A stretch of 64,000 nucleotides of DNA from Tranquillimonas rosea. Lineage in GTDB: Bacteria > Pseudomonadota > Alphaproteobacteria > Rhodobacterales > Rhodobacteraceae. Below are positions 17,201-26,182 of this stretch, piece by piece. A program made the translations under genes and the position numbers. The DNA lies in contig NZ_FOGU01000012.1 of assembly GCF_900111315.1 (NCBI RefSeq), forward strand, positions 1 through 64,000. The letters are read 5' to 3'. The notes below the pieces were generated by a model. The model did not search any database and had not been told where the DNA came from. It saw only the letters and a program-made list of their open reading frames with translations. Every line of letters starts with the position of its first letter. The stretch's first letter is position 1.

Positions 17201-17644
17201 CTACACCACGAGCACGGGGATGTCGGTCAGGCTGGTGACCTTGTGGCTGACCGAGCCCAGCATGTAGCCCTCGGACGATCCCAGCCCGCGAGAGCCCAGG
17301 ACGATCAGGTCGCAGCCGTTCTCCTTGGCGAAACTGACGATGGTCCGCGCCGAGGGGCCGCCCTGGATGAAGGCGCTGACTTTCTCCATTCCGGTGTCGG
17401 TCAGGTACGTCTTGGCCTGCTCGGCCGTCTCGCGTGCGACGTCCCGCATCACGTCGTCCATGTTGGTGTTCGCCTCGGACGAGCCGCGCACCATCGACAG
17501 CGACGCCTCGAGCATCGAATGGTGGCGGTAGACGGTCAGCACCCGGACCTCGGCATCGCAGAGCTTGGCCAGCTCGGCGGCCTTTTCCAGCGCAAGATCG
17601 GCGCCCTTGGACCCGTCATAGGCGGCGAGGATCGTGTTGAACAT
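17201..17644 (-). CDS. Universal stress protein linked to a TRAP transporter (TeaD-like)
   Basis: This 147-residue UspA-fold protein carries the ATP-binding motif in GSRGLGSSEGYMLGSVSHKV (G-x2-G-x9-G-S type). It starts with the usual FNTILAAYDGSKGADLALE and ends in DIPVLVV. It is embedded between the large TRAP permease (12 bases upstream) and the racemase-family gene. The arrangement dctPQM-usp is that of teaABCD of Halomonas elongata, where the Usp protein TeaD modulates ectoine uptake in response to ATP. By analogy this one probably tunes transport rather than general stress. Confidence 0.88.
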   Translation of the reverse strand: MFNTILAAYDGSKGADLALEKAAELAKLCDAEVRVLTVYRHHSMLEASLSMVRGSSEANTNMDDVMRDVARETAEQAKTYLTDTGMEKVSAFIQGGPSARTIVSFAKENGCDLIVLGSRGLGSSEGYMLGSVSHKVTSLTDIPVLVV

Positions 17645-17656
17645 CGGCTGCTCTCC

Positions 17657-18943
17657 TCACTCAGCGAAGGCCAGGTCACGCAGGAACAGCGCGATCTGCG
17701 GGAAGAAGATCAGCAGCACCGCGACCGTGATCAGCATGATGATGAAGGGCGGGGTGCCGCGTATGACCTCGGCATAGGGCCGTTTGAACACCGCGATGGC
17801 CGTGAAGATGTCGCAGCCGAAGGGCGGCGTCGCACTGCCGATTGCGACCTGCAGGGTGATGATCGTGCCGACCAGCACCGGGTCCAGCCCGGCCGAGTCG
17901 ACCACGGGGGCGAAGATCGGCACGAGGATCAGGATCACGACGATCGGATCGACGAACATGCAGCCCACGAAGAACGCGATCGAGATGGTGAACAGGATTG
18001 CGTACGGGCCCATGTCGTCGATGCCGATGGCGCCCAGCACCTGCTGCGGGATCTGCGCGAAGCTGATGACGTATGAGAACGCCGCGCCCGCGCCGACGAG
18101 GATGAACACCACCGCCGTGATCAGGCCCGTCGACTTGGCCGTGGCGTAGAGCTGCTTCACGTTCATCTCACGGAACACGACCATCTCGAGGATCAGCGCG
18201 TACAGAACGCAGGCCGCCGCGGCCTCGGTCGGGGAAAAGATGCCGCCGTAGATGCCGCCCACGATGATGACCGGAAATCCCAGCGGCCAGAGTGCGCGAC
18301 GCACCGCGCCGACGCGCTCGGACCAGCTCGACTTTGCCTCGGTGGGGACGTCGTACCTCTTGGCGTAGAAATAGGAGTAGACCGAGAACATGATCAGGAT
18401 CAGCACGCCGGGGCCGATGCCGGCGATGAACAGCTCGGAGATCGAGGTTCCCGAAACGACGCCGTAGATGATCATGCCGATCGAGGGCGGGATCAGGAAC
18501 GCGATGTCCGAACTGTTCACGATCAGTGCCAGGACGAAGCTGTCGTTGTAGCCGGCCTTCAGCATCCGGGGTCGCAGCGGCCCGCCGACGGCCACCACCG
18601 TCGCCTGGGTCGAGCCGGAGACCGCGCCGAACAGCGTGCAGGCCGTCGCCGTCGACACCGCGAGCCCGCCCTTCAGATGGCCCACGAAGGCCATCACGAG
18701 GTCGATCAGGCGGTTGGCGGACTGCCCGCGCGTCATGATGTCGGCGGCGAAGATGAACATCGGCACGGCGATCAGGCTGGCCGGGCGGATGCCGCCGAGG
18801 ATCTGCTGCACCATCGTGTCGAGCTGTCCGAACCCGCCGAACAGGGACACGAACCCGATGAGCGAGCCCGCGATCAGCGGGATCATCATCGGAAAGCCCA
18901 GAAGGAGCAGAACGATCATCGTGCCGAATATCATCAGGCTCAT
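17657..18943 (-). CDS. TRAP transporter, large permease subunit (DctM type, TeaC-like)
   Basis: This 428-residue inner-membrane protein of the DctM/TRAP-T family has about twelve hydrophobic segments, beginning SLMIFGTMIVLLLLGFPMMI. Family landmarks include GAVSGSTQATVVAVGGPL, FLIPPSIGMIIYGVVSGTSI, EAAAACVLYAL and GSATPPFGCDIFTA. It forms the elevator-type channel that moves substrate from the binding protein with Na+. It starts 3 bases after the dctQ stop and precedes the Usp gene by 12 bases. Substrate: see the binding protein. Confidence 0.93.
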   Translation of the reverse strand: MSLMIFGTMIVLLLLGFPMMIPLIAGSLIGFVSLFGGFGQLDTMVQQILGGIRPASLIAVPMFIFAADIMTRGQSANRLIDLVMAFVGHLKGGLAVSTATACTLFGAVSGSTQATVVAVGGPLRPRMLKAGYNDSFVLALIVNSSDIAFLIPPSIGMIIYGVVSGTSISELFIAGIGPGVLILIMFSVYSYFYAKRYDVPTEAKSSWSERVGAVRRALWPLGFPVIIVGGIYGGIFSPTEAAAACVLYALILEMVVFREMNVKQLYATAKSTGLITAVVFILVGAGAAFSYVISFAQIPQQVLGAIGIDDMGPYAILFTISIAFFVGCMFVDPIVVILILVPIFAPVVDSAGLDPVLVGTIITLQVAIGSATPPFGCDIFTAIAVFKRPYAEVIRGTPPFIIMLITVAVLLIFFPQIALFLRDLAFAE

Positions 18944-18946
18944 GGC

Positions 18947-19597
18947 TCAGACCTCTTCCTTGCCGGTGTCGTCGTAGCCTTCCATCGTGCTGGTGGAGAG
19001 CCAGATGTCCTTGTGGATCAGGTTCTTGATCGCGGTCAGCGCATATTGCAGCCCGGTGAGGAAAAATCCCAGCGGCGCCCAGACGATGATCCACCAGACG
19101 GGAATCTGCAGCGCCGGCAGAAGCCGCCCGCGCGAGGCCTGGGTGCCCACATAGGCGATGGAGTACCAGGTCAGCAGGAACATCGCCGCGGCGGTCACCA
19201 CGGCGATGACGATCATCAGCGGCTTGCGAAGCCGTGGGGGCAGGGCGTCGAAGATCGCCGACATGCGGATGTGCCGCCCGTGCCGCGCGGCGTAGGAGAT
19301 GCCCGCGAAGGTGATGAGGATGATGAGCGCCTGGTTGAGCTCTTCGGAGAAGAAGATGCTCCGGCCCAACAGGTAGCGGCCGACCACGTTGGCCACCGTG
19401 TTCAGCGCCATGAGCAGGACGCCGAGCGCCAGCAGGACCGCCTCGATCCGCGCGATCGACACGTCGATTACCCCGAGCACGCCGGGCAGGCCCGAGACAT
19501 ACGCGGAATCGTCGATGTCGTCGTCCGCCGCGGGGGCGCCGCCCGGCGGGGGCGTGGTCGGCTCATGGTCGGACCGACGATCGTCCTCTGCAGTCAT
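18947..19597 (-). CDS. TRAP transporter, small permease subunit (DctQ type, TeaB-like)
   Basis: This encodes 216 residues, starting at ATG 19597, with GAGGAAC seven bases upstream; an earlier in-frame start at 19636 lies inside the stabilising region and is less likely. A hydrophilic Pro/Asp-rich N-terminus (about 1-45) precedes four membrane spans. Motifs include [19 protein letters not shown] and [17 protein letters not shown], typical of DctQ. It caps the large subunit. Confidence 0.9.
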   Translation of the reverse strand: MTAEDDRRSDHEPTTPPPGGAPAADDDIDDSAYVSGLPGVLGVIDVSIARIEAVLLALGVLLMALNTVANVVGRYLLGRSIFFSEELNQALIILITFAGISYAARHGRHIRMSAIFDALPPRLRKPLMIVIAVVTAAAMFLLTWYSIAYVGTQASRGRLLPALQIPVWWIIVWAPLGFFLTGLQYALTAIKNLIHKDIWLSTSTMEGYDDTGKEEV

Positions 19598-19647
19598 GGC
19601 CGCGTTCCTCGATGCATGGATTGGGGAAAGACACACCCGTCCCGGCT

Positions 19648-19673
19648 ACCGGGCCGCCTGGGGGCGGCCCGGT
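19648..19673 (-). promoter_or_regulatory. Hairpin between TRAP-1 dctP and dctQ
   Basis: A perfect 11-bp stem (19648-19658 with 19663-19673) and a four-base loop, directly after the binding-protein gene and without a U tract. It probably protects the dctP message and sets its excess over the permease genes. Confidence 0.65.
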
Positions 19674-19703
19674 GCGACCGGGTTCGGCGACGTGGGCCGA
19701 CCA

Positions 19704-20714
19704 TCAGCTTCCCGCGTCGACGGCCTCCAGGTCGGCCTTCATCTGATCGAGGATCTCCTGCGCCTGGTCGCCGCCGATCTCGAGGAATTCCTGCTCGACC
19801 TCGTCAGCGGTCTCCATGAAGGGCTGACGCTCCTCTTCGGAGAGCGTGGTGATCGTCATCGAGGGCTTGGCCTCCTTGATCTTCTCCAGCGACTCCTCGG
19901 TCAGGCCCTCCTGGTAGTCGATGATGAAGTCGAAGGCGGCATCTATGGCGTCGCTGACCACCGTCTGCTCTTCTTCCGACAGGCCCTCGTAGAAGTCGAG
20001 ATTGGCCATCACGGCGGTCGTGAAGTTGTTGTGGCCGGTCCGCGTGATGTGGTCGGTCACCTCGTACATCTTCGTCGACTCGATGAAGAAGGCCGGATTT
20101 TCCTGGCCTTGGATGATGCCGGTCTGCAGCGCGCCGTAGACCTCGCCCCACGGCAGCGGCGTCGGCGTCGCGCCGAACGCCTGGTAGCTTTCAACCAGCA
20201 GCGGGTTGGTCATCACGCGGAACTTGACCTCGTTCAGGTCGTCGGGGCCCTTCACCGGTTCGGTCGTGGTCATCATGACCTCGCCTTCGGGGAACATCGT
20301 CAGAAGTTTCAGGCCTTGTTCCTCGTAGAGCGGCGGGAACAGCTCGTTGATGGCCTTGGATTCCTCGAAGAACGTCGCCAGCTTTTCCTCGTCTTGGGGG
20401 AGCAGGTAGGGCACGAAGAACACCTGCGCCTCGGGGATCAGCGCGCCGGTGAAGCCCGGCGACTGGTCGACGAACTGCAGGATGCCCGACTGCGCCTGCT
20501 CCATGATGTCGGTCGATTCCCCGAGCGTGCCGAACGGGAAGAGCTGGACGGTGTGGTCGGAGTTGGCCTCGACCTCTTCCTTGAACTTCTGCGCGAACTG
20601 GCCCTGCACCTCGTCCATCGCCTCTTCAAAGGCGTAACGCCAGGTATCGGCGCTGGCGGCGGTGCCCGCGAAAAGGGCGAGCGTGCTCGCGGCGATGAGG
20701 GTCTTGTATGTCAT
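19704..20714 (-). CDS. TRAP transporter substrate-binding protein, TeaA-like
   Basis: This 336-residue DctP-family periplasmic protein has a signal peptide (MTYKTLIAASTLALFAGTAASA). From memory of the family it is unusually close to TeaA, the ectoine/hydroxyectoine receptor of Halomonas: WRYAFEEAMDEVQG at the start, SDHTVQLFPFGTLGESTDIM, GILQFVDQSPGFTGALIP, FRVMTNPLLVESYQAFGATP and LPWGEVYGALQTGIIQGQEN. The conserved Arg of the FRVMTNP motif binds the carboxylate. One visible difference is FFIES where I recall FWIES in TeaA, so the ligand may differ. First gene of dctP-Q-M-usp-racemase. Confidence 0.92.
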   Translation of the reverse strand: MTYKTLIAASTLALFAGTAASADTWRYAFEEAMDEVQGQFAQKFKEEVEANSDHTVQLFPFGTLGESTDIMEQAQSGILQFVDQSPGFTGALIPEAQVFFVPYLLPQDEEKLATFFEESKAINELFPPLYEEQGLKLLTMFPEGEVMMTTTEPVKGPDDLNEVKFRVMTNPLLVESYQAFGATPTPLPWGEVYGALQTGIIQGQENPAFFIESTKMYEVTDHITRTGHNNFTTAVMANLDFYEGLSEEEQTVVSDAIDAAFDFIIDYQEGLTEESLEKIKEAKPSMTITTLSEEERQPFMETADEVEQEFLEIGGDQAQEILDQMKADLEAVDAGS

Positions 20715-21039
20715 GGTCTGGTCTCCCTGCTTCCGGCGCCCGTGCCATCACTGACCGGCCGGGCCATCGGTTTCGATTGGCGGGACGTTCCCCCGCGGAA
20801 AGATGTATTAAGGGTCCGTGGGGCCGAGGGTTGCTGTCAATGTAAATCTTCGCCGATTTGGCGGGCTTATCGGTCTTTCCGCGTCTCGCGATCGAATCCG
20901 GACGCGGTGCCTGACCGTTTTGCAGCCCCGCGACGGGCCGGAGAAAAAGTGCTTGATCCTCGGGGCCTTGTCTCGCCCGAAGGTTGAACACGCCGGCGGC
21001 CCGGCACGGGGCCGGGCCGCGGAAAGTCGGGCGCCGCAG
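20715..21039. other. Non-coding region upstream of TRAP-1
   Basis: 325 bases holding the TRAP-1 promoter. A 9-bp stem at 20996-21004/21012-21020 just after the flavoenzyme stop could end that gene's transcript, but it lacks a U tract. No small gene supported. Confidence 0.45.
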
Positions 21040-22191
21040 TCAGTAGATCGCGTCAGTCGGATGGCCGAGCGCGATGGCCCCGGCGAAGGCGGACTGGGTT
21101 TCCTTCTGCAGCGGGTGATACCGGGCGGCCTGCACGTCGCGGAACAGCCGCTCGAGCTCGGCCTTGCGGTAGAAACCCGCGCCGCCGGCAAGCTCCATCG
21201 CCAGCTCGACCGTGCGGATGGCGTTCTCCTCGACGAGGTGCCGGCCGGTCATCACCTGGTTCACGGTGTCCGCCGAGGGCGCGTTGCGCTCGGCTGTCGC
21301 GATCATGTGCGCGTGCGCCAGCCGCGCGGCGGTCAGCGCCGTCTCCATCCGGCCCGCCCGGTCGCGCAGGAGCGGCGAGGGCGTCCGCGCCGCAGCCAAC
21401 CCGACGGCGATGTCGCGGGCCCGTTCCGCCACGCCCAGGTACACCGCGTAGATCAGCGGGAAGGCCACCGTCGCGAGGATGAAGAACACCGGGTGCCACT
21501 GGCCCGCCGGACGCTTCACCGCGACTTTCGCATCCGGAACGAACAGCCCGTCGAGCATCACGTCGTGGCTGCCGGTGCCGCGCATCCCCAGCGTGTGCCA
21601 GGTATCGAGGATCGAAACGGCTGGATCCGTCATCGGGCAGGGGAAGTGGATCACCGTGCCGCCATCCTCAGGCGAGACGGCGCTGGTCATCAGGAGGTCG
21701 CCGGCCGGGGCGCCCGAGACGAAGACCTTGCGCGCCGTCACCCGGTAGCCGCCCTCGACCGGTTCGGCCTTGCCCGAGCCGCCGATCCAGTCGCCGCCGC
21801 CCGAGGACAGCAGGACCAGCTTTTCCGACACGATGCGGCCGAGCAGCGGCTCGGTCTTGTCGCGGGTCTGCGGCTGGTTGTGCCACCGCCATGCCGGAAA
21901 CGCGACCTGGTGGGTGTGCATCGACAGCGCCAGCGCCGTCGAAGAGCATCCATGCGCCACCCGGCGCAGCATGTCGCACAGGGCGCGGATGTCGGCCCCG
22001 CCGCCGCCGAGCTCGGCCGGAACGCCGGCGTCGAGCAGCCCCGCTGTGCGGGCGTGTTCGTAATTGTCGGCGACGAAACTGTCGTCCCGGTCGCGGGCCG
22101 CGGCGTCTGCGGCGCAGGCCTCGGCCAGCGCGGTCGCAGTGGGGCCCAGGTCACGCGGTCCGGGGCGGTCGATCTGCTGAATCTCTCCCAT
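21040..22191 (-). CDS. Acyl-CoA dehydrogenase-fold flavoprotein (possible group D monooxygenase)
   Basis: This encodes 383 residues. I choose ATG 22191, with GGGAG seven bases upstream, over GTG 22209. The layout is the ACAD fold: an N-terminal helical part (PAELGGGGADIRALCDML), a middle beta domain (GSGKAEPVEGGYRVTARKVFVSG, TWHTLGMRGTGSHDVML) and a C-terminal helical domain. I do not see an obvious catalytic Glu in the usual ACAD position, and the late GGAGFYRKAELERLFRDVQAARY motif is typical of DszC/HpaB-like or sulfur/nitrogen-compound oxygenases as well as dehydrogenases. It is divergent from an HxlR regulator 110 bases away, which probably controls it. Confidence 0.82.
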   Translation of the reverse strand: MGEIQQIDRPGPRDLGPTATALAEACAADAAARDRDDSFVADNYEHARTAGLLDAGVPAELGGGGADIRALCDMLRRVAHGCSSTALALSMHTHQVAFPAWRWHNQPQTRDKTEPLLGRIVSEKLVLLSSGGGDWIGGSGKAEPVEGGYRVTARKVFVSGAPAGDLLMTSAVSPEDGGTVIHFPCPMTDPAVSILDTWHTLGMRGTGSHDVMLDGLFVPDAKVAVKRPAGQWHPVFFILATVAFPLIYAVYLGVAERARDIAVGLAAARTPSPLLRDRAGRMETALTAARLAHAHMIATAERNAPSADTVNQVMTGRHLVEENAIRTVELAMELAGGAGFYRKAELERLFRDVQAARYHPLQKETQSAFAGAIALGHPTDAIY

Positions 22192-22301
22192 CGTCTTGCT
22201 CCCTTTCACTGGATGCGAGGGAAAGGATGGCCCGCGCCGGTGCGCCGATAAAGTTCAGAAAGTGGACCTGATCTGCTAGACTGTTCGCTGCGGAGGCTGT
22301 C

Positions 22302-22994
22302 ATGGAAATCACGAATCTCTACGGGCAGTTCTGCCCGGTCTCGATGGCGTCCGAGGTGCTCTGCACCCGCTGGACACCTCTCGTCATGCGCGAACTGCTC
22401 TGCGGCTCCACCCGGTTCAACGACATCCGCCGCGGCGTGCCCAGGATGTCGCCCAGCCTTTTGTCCAAACGGCTGAAATCGTTGGAGATGGCGGGGGTGG
22501 TGGAATCCGTGCCCTCGGGGCGCGGCACGCACGAATACCATCTGACCCAGGCAGGCGAAGAGCTGCGCCCGCTGGTCCTCGGCATCGGCAACTGGGGCCA
22601 GCGGTGGGTCGAGTCGCACCTGTCCCTGCGCAACCTCGATCCCTCGCTCCTGATGTGGGACATCCGGCGCAATATCGCCCCCGATCCGTGGCCCGAGACC
22701 CGCTGCTCGATACAGTTTCGGTATCCCGAACTGGTGGAAACCATGCGCGACTGGTGGCTGGTGGTCGAGCCGGGCGGCATCGATCTGTGCCGGATCGATC
22801 CCGGCTACGACATCGACATCCTCGTGACCGCCGATCTGCGCGCGATGACCGCCGTCTGGATGGGCGTCGCCAAGCTCTCGCGCGAGATGGAGGCCGGCAG
22901 AATCGAGATCGACGTCACGCCCACGCTCGAGCGGCAGTTCAAGGCATGGTTCAAGCTCAGCGTCTTCGCCTCGCAGAAGCGCATGGTTGAGTGA
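22302..22994 (+). CDS. HxlR-family regulator with SCP2-like C-terminal domain
   Basis: This encodes 230 residues. Residues 1-110 form an HxlR/MarR-like winged helix with the conserved Cys (FCPVSMASEVLCTRWTPLVM, then TRFNDIRRGVPRMSPSLLSKRLKSLE). The C-terminal half (about 125-225, PETRCSIQFRYPEL, DICRIDPGYDIDI-like, AKLSREMEAGRIEID) resembles an SCP2 sterol-carrier-like domain and may bind a hydrophobic ligand. It is divergent from the flavoenzyme, and GGAGG precedes its ATG. Confidence 0.85.
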   Translation: MEITNLYGQFCPVSMASEVLCTRWTPLVMRELLCGSTRFNDIRRGVPRMSPSLLSKRLKSLEMAGVVESVPSGRGTHEYHLTQAGEELRPLVLGIGNWGQRWVESHLSLRNLDPSLLMWDIRRNIAPDPWPETRCSIQFRYPELVETMRDWWLVVEPGGIDLCRIDPGYDIDILVTADLRAMTAVWMGVAKLSREMEAGRIEIDVTPTLERQFKAWFKLSVFASQKRMVE

Positions 22995-23003
22995 GCCGCG
23001 CGC

Positions 23004-23801
23004 TTACATCCGGATCGTCGCGGCGCGGTTCCGGATCACCCGTTCCAGCCCCAGCACGGTGAGGAGCGAGGTCTTGGGATTGTCCGGCGAGGGCGCGTTC
23101 GCCATGTCGAGGTGCAGCGTGCCGAAGGCGCCGCGGGCGTCGATCTCGTGGCCGTTGGTGGCGACGTTCGGATCGGCGATGATACGCACCCGCGTCCGGT
23201 CGGGGCCAAGACCGGCCAGCGCCACGGTCATCGCGACATTCGCATTCTTGGGATAGAGACGCGCCGCCTCGGCCGCGCTGCCCGCGAAGATCTCGAAAGG
23301 CTCGGTCAGCGCATCCAGGTCGCAGCGCGCCTCGGCCGGGGTGTCGCGGAACGCGGCCGGCGTCTTGCGCGCGGTGTATTCCAGCCGGTCGAGCCCGGCG
23401 AGTGCCGCCGCCCCCAGCGCGTCGAGCCCGCCGATCGCGCCGGGGCAGAGGTGGACATGGGCGCCGCCCGTCTTTGCCACGCCACGCAGCCGGTCCAGCA
23501 GGCCGTCCTCGGCGAAGGCCCCGATCGAGACGACAACCACGTCGATCCCGCGCGCCAGCGGCGTCTCGACATGCTCGGCCACGGCGGCCTGTCCGGCACA
23601 TTCCACCACCAGGTCCGGGGCGGCCTCGCAGAGCGCGTCGATCGTCCGGTGCGGCCGCGGCGCCCCGGCCAGCCCGTCCGCGCTGCGCCCCTCGCGCAGC
23701 AGGACGTCGGTCACCTGCGGCGCCTCTGGGTCGACGGCGAGCCGGGCGGTCAGCGCCCGGCCGATGGCGCCGGCGCCGATCATCGCGATGCGAAGGCTCA
23801 T
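23004..23801 (-). CDS. nadX: L-aspartate dehydrogenase family protein
   Basis: This encodes 265 residues, starting at ATG 23801 with AAGGGG nine bases upstream; ATG 23807, two codons earlier, is possible. A Rossmann motif (IAMIGAGAIGRALTARL) is followed by a nucleotide-binding half and then the aspartate dehydrogenase signature (YPKNANVAMTVALAGLG and NVATNGHEIDARGAFG), with the conserved catalytic His. The enzyme oxidises aspartate to iminoaspartate/oxaloacetate with NAD(P)+, or runs in reverse. There is no nadA/nadC nearby, so a catabolic role is likelier than NAD synthesis. It converges with the HxlR gene and is divergent from the ArgE-type deacylase, so the two may be used together. Confidence 0.85.
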   Translation of the reverse strand: MSLRIAMIGAGAIGRALTARLAVDPEAPQVTDVLLREGRSADGLAGAPRPHRTIDALCEAAPDLVVECAGQAAVAEHVETPLARGIDVVVVSIGAFAEDGLLDRLRGVAKTGGAHVHLCPGAIGGLDALGAAALAGLDRLEYTARKTPAAFRDTPAEARCDLDALTEPFEIFAGSAAEAARLYPKNANVAMTVALAGLGPDRTRVRIIADPNVATNGHEIDARGAFGTLHLDMANAPSPDNPKTSLLTVLGLERVIRNRAATIRM

Positions 23802-23967
23802 GGGCATGATCCCCTTTTGTGTCGGAACGCCCGCATGCTGCGCACCAAACGGCGCGGGGTTCAAAACGAAAATGCGGATCTGCGGTGTCCCTTTCCGCGG
23901 CGCCGCTGTAACCATGCGGCAGGTCGCGCCGTGCGGCCGAGCAATGCCCATGAAGAACGGAGGGCGC

Positions 23968-25128
23968 ATGCCCGAGCCCGGACGCAGCCGCGACATCCTC
24001 GAGACGCTCGTCGGGTTTCCGACGGTCAGCCGTGACAGCAACCTGCCGCTGATCGACTGGATCGAGGCCTATCTCGACCGCCTGGGCTTTCGCTGTCACC
24101 GCGTGTCCGATCCGACCGGGCAGAAGGCGGGTCTTTTCGCGCGGATCGGGCCGGATGGGCCGGGCGGGGTGATGCTGTCGGCGCATACGGACGTCGTCCC
24201 GACCGAGGGGCAGGACTGGACCAGCGATCCCTTCACCCTGACCGAGACCGGCGGGCGGCTGGTCGGGCGGGGCGCGGCGGACATGAAGGGCTATCTGGCC
24301 TGCGCGCTCCGGGCGGCGGGGATCGCCGCAGACGGCCGGCTGGCCGAGCCGTTCAAGCTGGCGATCTCGTACGACGAAGAGATCGGCTGCGTCGGCATCT
24401 CCCACATGGTCGGTCATCTGGACGACAGCATCGGCAGGCCTGACCTGTGCATCGTGGGCGAGCCGACCGAGATGGCGCTGGTGACGGGGCACAAGGGCAA
24501 GACCGCGCTGCGCTGCACCTGCCGGGGCAGCGGCGGCCATTCGTCGATGGCGCCGGACTATCAGAACGCGCTGCACCTCGCCGCCGACGTGATGGCCGAG
24601 ATCCGGCGGCTGCAGGACCGGGTGCGCGAGAGTGGGGCGCAGGATCCCGGCTATGCCGTGCCGTACTCGACGCTGCATGTCGGCCGACTCGAGGGGGGCA
24701 CGGCGCTCAACATCGTGCCAGACAGCGCGACGCTCGACTTCGAGTTGCGCGCGCTAGCGCAGGAGGCGCCGGAGCCGCTGCTGACGCAGTTGCGTGATGC
24801 CGCCGCGCGCCTTGCCGCCGCGGCGCAGGTCGACCATCCCGAGGCGGACATCCGGTTCGAGACGCTGACCTTCTATCCCGGTCTCGAAACGGACCCGTCC
24901 GGGCCGGGTGTGCGCCGTGTGATGGACCTGCTGGGCTCGGACGAAGTGAAAAAGGTCAGCTTCGGCACCGAGGCGGGCGTGTTCGCGGCCGCGGGCGTGG
25001 AAAGCGTCGTCTGCGGGCCGGGGGCGATCTCGGTCGCGCACAGGGCGGACGAGTACATCGACATCGCGCAACTCGACGCCTGCGACGCCTTCCTCGACCG
25101 TCTGGTCGCCTCGATGACGACGGGCTGA
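23968..25128 (+). CDS. ArgE-type M20 amidohydrolase (acetylornithine deacetylase family)
   Basis: This encodes 386 residues, starting at ATG 23968 with CGGAGGG upstream. The M20 dinuclear zinc site is complete: His in SAHTDVVP, bridging Asp in RGAADMKGYLAC, catalytic and ligand Glu in SYDEEIGCVG, Glu/Asp around GEPTEM, and the terminal His in SVAHRADEYID. The dimerisation (lid) domain with GSGGHSSMAP is present. The length fits ArgE. It is not in an arginine cluster, and its neighbours are aspartate dehydrogenase and amino-acid-type transport systems, so the natural substrate is probably an N-acyl amino acid used as a nutrient. Confidence 0.87.
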   Translation: MPEPGRSRDILETLVGFPTVSRDSNLPLIDWIEAYLDRLGFRCHRVSDPTGQKAGLFARIGPDGPGGVMLSAHTDVVPTEGQDWTSDPFTLTETGGRLVGRGAADMKGYLACALRAAGIAADGRLAEPFKLAISYDEEIGCVGISHMVGHLDDSIGRPDLCIVGEPTEMALVTGHKGKTALRCTCRGSGGHSSMAPDYQNALHLAADVMAEIRRLQDRVRESGAQDPGYAVPYSTLHVGRLEGGTALNIVPDSATLDFELRALAQEAPEPLLTQLRDAAARLAAAAQVDHPEADIRFETLTFYPGLETDPSGPGVRRVMDLLGSDEVKKVSFGTEAGVFAAAGVESVVCGPGAISVAHRADEYIDIAQLDACDAFLDRLVASMTTG

Positions 25129-25140
25129 GGGTCAGACTAC

Positions 25141-26037
25141 CTACGGCGCGAGCGCTGCGCAGAACCGGTCGAGATCGGCGTCGCCGCTTTCGACGGCGGC
25201 ATAGAGCGACAGCTGCATCTCGCTCTGCCAGCCGGGATCGCCCAGCTCGACCAGCGCGCCGCTTGCCAGTTCTTCGCGGACCAGCGGCTCGGGCAGCCAG
25301 GCGATCCCCGCCCCCCCGAGGCAGAGCGCCTTGATCGCCTCGGCGAAGGCATCGACATGCAGCGTCTTGAGATGCAGCGGCCCGGCACGCGACCCCAGGA
25401 CATGCGCGACCACCCCGCCCAGGAACGAGTCCCGGTCGTAGGTCAGAAGCGGGGTCGGCGCGTGGGAGGTGCCGGGCAGCGTCCAGCCTCCGTCCCTCAG
25501 CGCCTGCGGCTCTGCGACGGGCAGCAGGCGGACGGCGGCGAGGTCCCGGCAGATGAACCGGTCGGGATCCAGCGCCATCGGGATCGCGGGGTGCCGGTAG
25601 GTCAGCAGAAGCTCGCAATACCCCTGCGAGAACAGGTCGAAGCACACCACAGCGTTGTCGGAATGGACCCGCGTGCGCAGCTCCGGATCGGCGCGGAACA
25701 TTTCGGCCAGCCGCCGCGCAAGAAAGTTCGAGGCGATCGAATGGGGCGCCGCGATCCGGATCGTGCGCGCCTCGGGCACGCCGCTTTCGCGGATGTCCTC
25801 GCGGGTCTGCTGCAACTGGACGACCATCTGCCGGGCGATAGGCAGAAAGGTTTCTCCGGCGCGGGTGAGGCGGATCGGATAGCTCGTCCGGTCGATCAGC
25901 GGCGTGTCGAGCCACGCCTCCAGCGACTTGACCCGGCGGCTCAGCGCGGGCTGCGTGATGTTCCTTTCGCGGGCAGCCTGGGTGAAACTTCGCGAGTTTT
26001 CGAGGCAGATGATGTCCTGCAGCCAATCGAGATCCAT
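25141..26037 (-). CDS. LysR-family regulator
   Basis: This 298-residue protein has an N-terminal winged helix (LQDIICLENSRSFTQAARERNITQPALSRRVKSLEAWL) and a periplasmic-binding-protein-like effector domain. It is divergent from the PLP lyase that heads the TRAP-2 operon, with 145 bases between starts, so it is the likely regulator of that catabolic unit. An Arg/Ser-rich ligand pocket cannot be assigned by eye. It converges with the ArgE-type gene. Confidence 0.92.
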   Translation of the reverse strand: MDLDWLQDIICLENSRSFTQAARERNITQPALSRRVKSLEAWLDTPLIDRTSYPIRLTRAGETFLPIARQMVVQLQQTREDIRESGVPEARTIRIAAPHSIASNFLARRLAEMFRADPELRTRVHSDNAVVCFDLFSQGYCELLLTYRHPAIPMALDPDRFICRDLAAVRLLPVAEPQALRDGGWTLPGTSHAPTPLLTYDRDSFLGGVVAHVLGSRAGPLHLKTLHVDAFAEAIKALCLGGAGIAWLPEPLVREELASGALVELGDPGWQSEMQLSLYAAVESGDADLDRFCAALAP

Positions 26038-26182
26038 GCAAAGCCGTCCTAACCTCTTGCTATGCAGTGGTTATGCCGTTTCGACATGAGGATAGAAAGA
26101 CTCGGAATTTGTGCGCCCGATGGTTTCCGGCCAAGCTTCACCCAACGTGCAGCGATGCACGGGCAACGCACGGAAAGATCGC

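Noticed and set aside
22957-24678. A 573-codon minus-strand frame opposite ArgE and overlapping the aspartate dehydrogenase
   Set aside because: It runs in another frame through two clearly recognised genes and shows no motifs.
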